The notes beneath the pieces were generated by a model. That model made no database searches and was not told where the DNA came from. It was given only the letters and a program-made list of their open reading frames with translations. The translations under genes and the position numbers were made by a program. From Trujillonella endophytica (GTDB lineage Bacteria; Actinomycetota; Actinomycetes; Mycobacteriales; Geodermatophilaceae), in assembly GCF_019799905.1 (NCBI RefSeq), contig NZ_JABGCI010000006.1, positions 124,001 through 188,000 of the forward strand: 64,000 bases of DNA. The letters are read 5' to 3'. Positions 63,047 to 64,000 of this stretch are shown here, piece after piece (within the stretch, counting starts at the first letter, position 1; every line of letters starts with the position of its first letter).

Positions 63047-64000
<954 letters not shown>

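Overview
The window is high-GC actinobacterial DNA with many GTG starts and tightly packed operons. I think it comes from a member of the Geodermatophilaceae (Blastococcus, Geodermatophilus or Modestobacter). The clues are the gene content: glucosyl-3-phosphoglycerate synthase, an NDMA-type alcohol dehydrogenase, DUF2510/SHOCT proteins and a LAYTG surface anchor. The strongest clue is a formate dehydrogenase whose selenocysteine position is a UAG codon, a code variant reported for Geodermatophilus and Blastococcus.

Bases 1 to about 26 kb are chromosomal housekeeping and peripheral metabolism: the tail of a sortase-anchored protein, two unknown secretion-like genes, two SDR oxidoreductases, a PQQ-propeller lipoprotein, tRNA-Ser(UGA), a tyrosine phosphatase, a geranylgeranyl-reductase-type flavoprotein, an alpha/beta hydrolase, a LOG-family protein, a Nudix hydrolase, MenB, two TetR regulators, an alcohol dehydrogenase and a HAD phosphatase. 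A minus-strand run from 25.4 to 20.7 kb encodes an MBL hydrolase, a DedA protein, an alkaline-phosphatase-superfamily membrane protein and GpgS. Two genes are decayed here: a frameshifted GGDEF gene near 9 kb and a frame-broken Ala/Pro-rich secreted protein near 14 kb.

From 26.6 to 32.2 kb lies a formate dehydrogenase operon: the molybdopterin alpha subunit, a four-cluster ferredoxin-like subunit and an NrfD-like membrane subunit. The alpha subunit reads through an in-frame TAG at 27158. This is directly followed by a bacterial SECIS-like hairpin whose GGTCT loop sits exactly as far from the codon as in E. coli fdhF. At least seven other genes in the window end in TAG, so the recoding has to be local. 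No selA, selB, selC or selD was found in the window.

From 32.4 to 64 kb is a large surface-polysaccharide and secreted-protein region. It holds three GH16 proteins (one with its catalytic residues replaced), a PKD-domain secreted protein, a polytopic membrane protein, a PIG-L deacetylase, a FemAB/GNAT-like protein, a Wzx-type flippase, several GT2 glycosyltransferases, a phosphotransferase-like protein, a nucleotidyltransferase/thymidylate-kinase-like fusion and an FkbM methyltransferase. It also holds a 0.7-kDa-residue-scale collagen-like GPP-repeat protein (about 717 residues), two paralogous small Cys/His proteins and two tandem GDP-mannose 4,6-dehydratase-like genes. A decay zone at 56.4 to 57.8 kb carries a beta-N-acetylglucosaminidase tail, an IS30-type transposase tail and a broken GT2 copy. 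Together this looks like a locus for making, exporting and trimming an extracellular glycan, shaped by duplication and IS activity.
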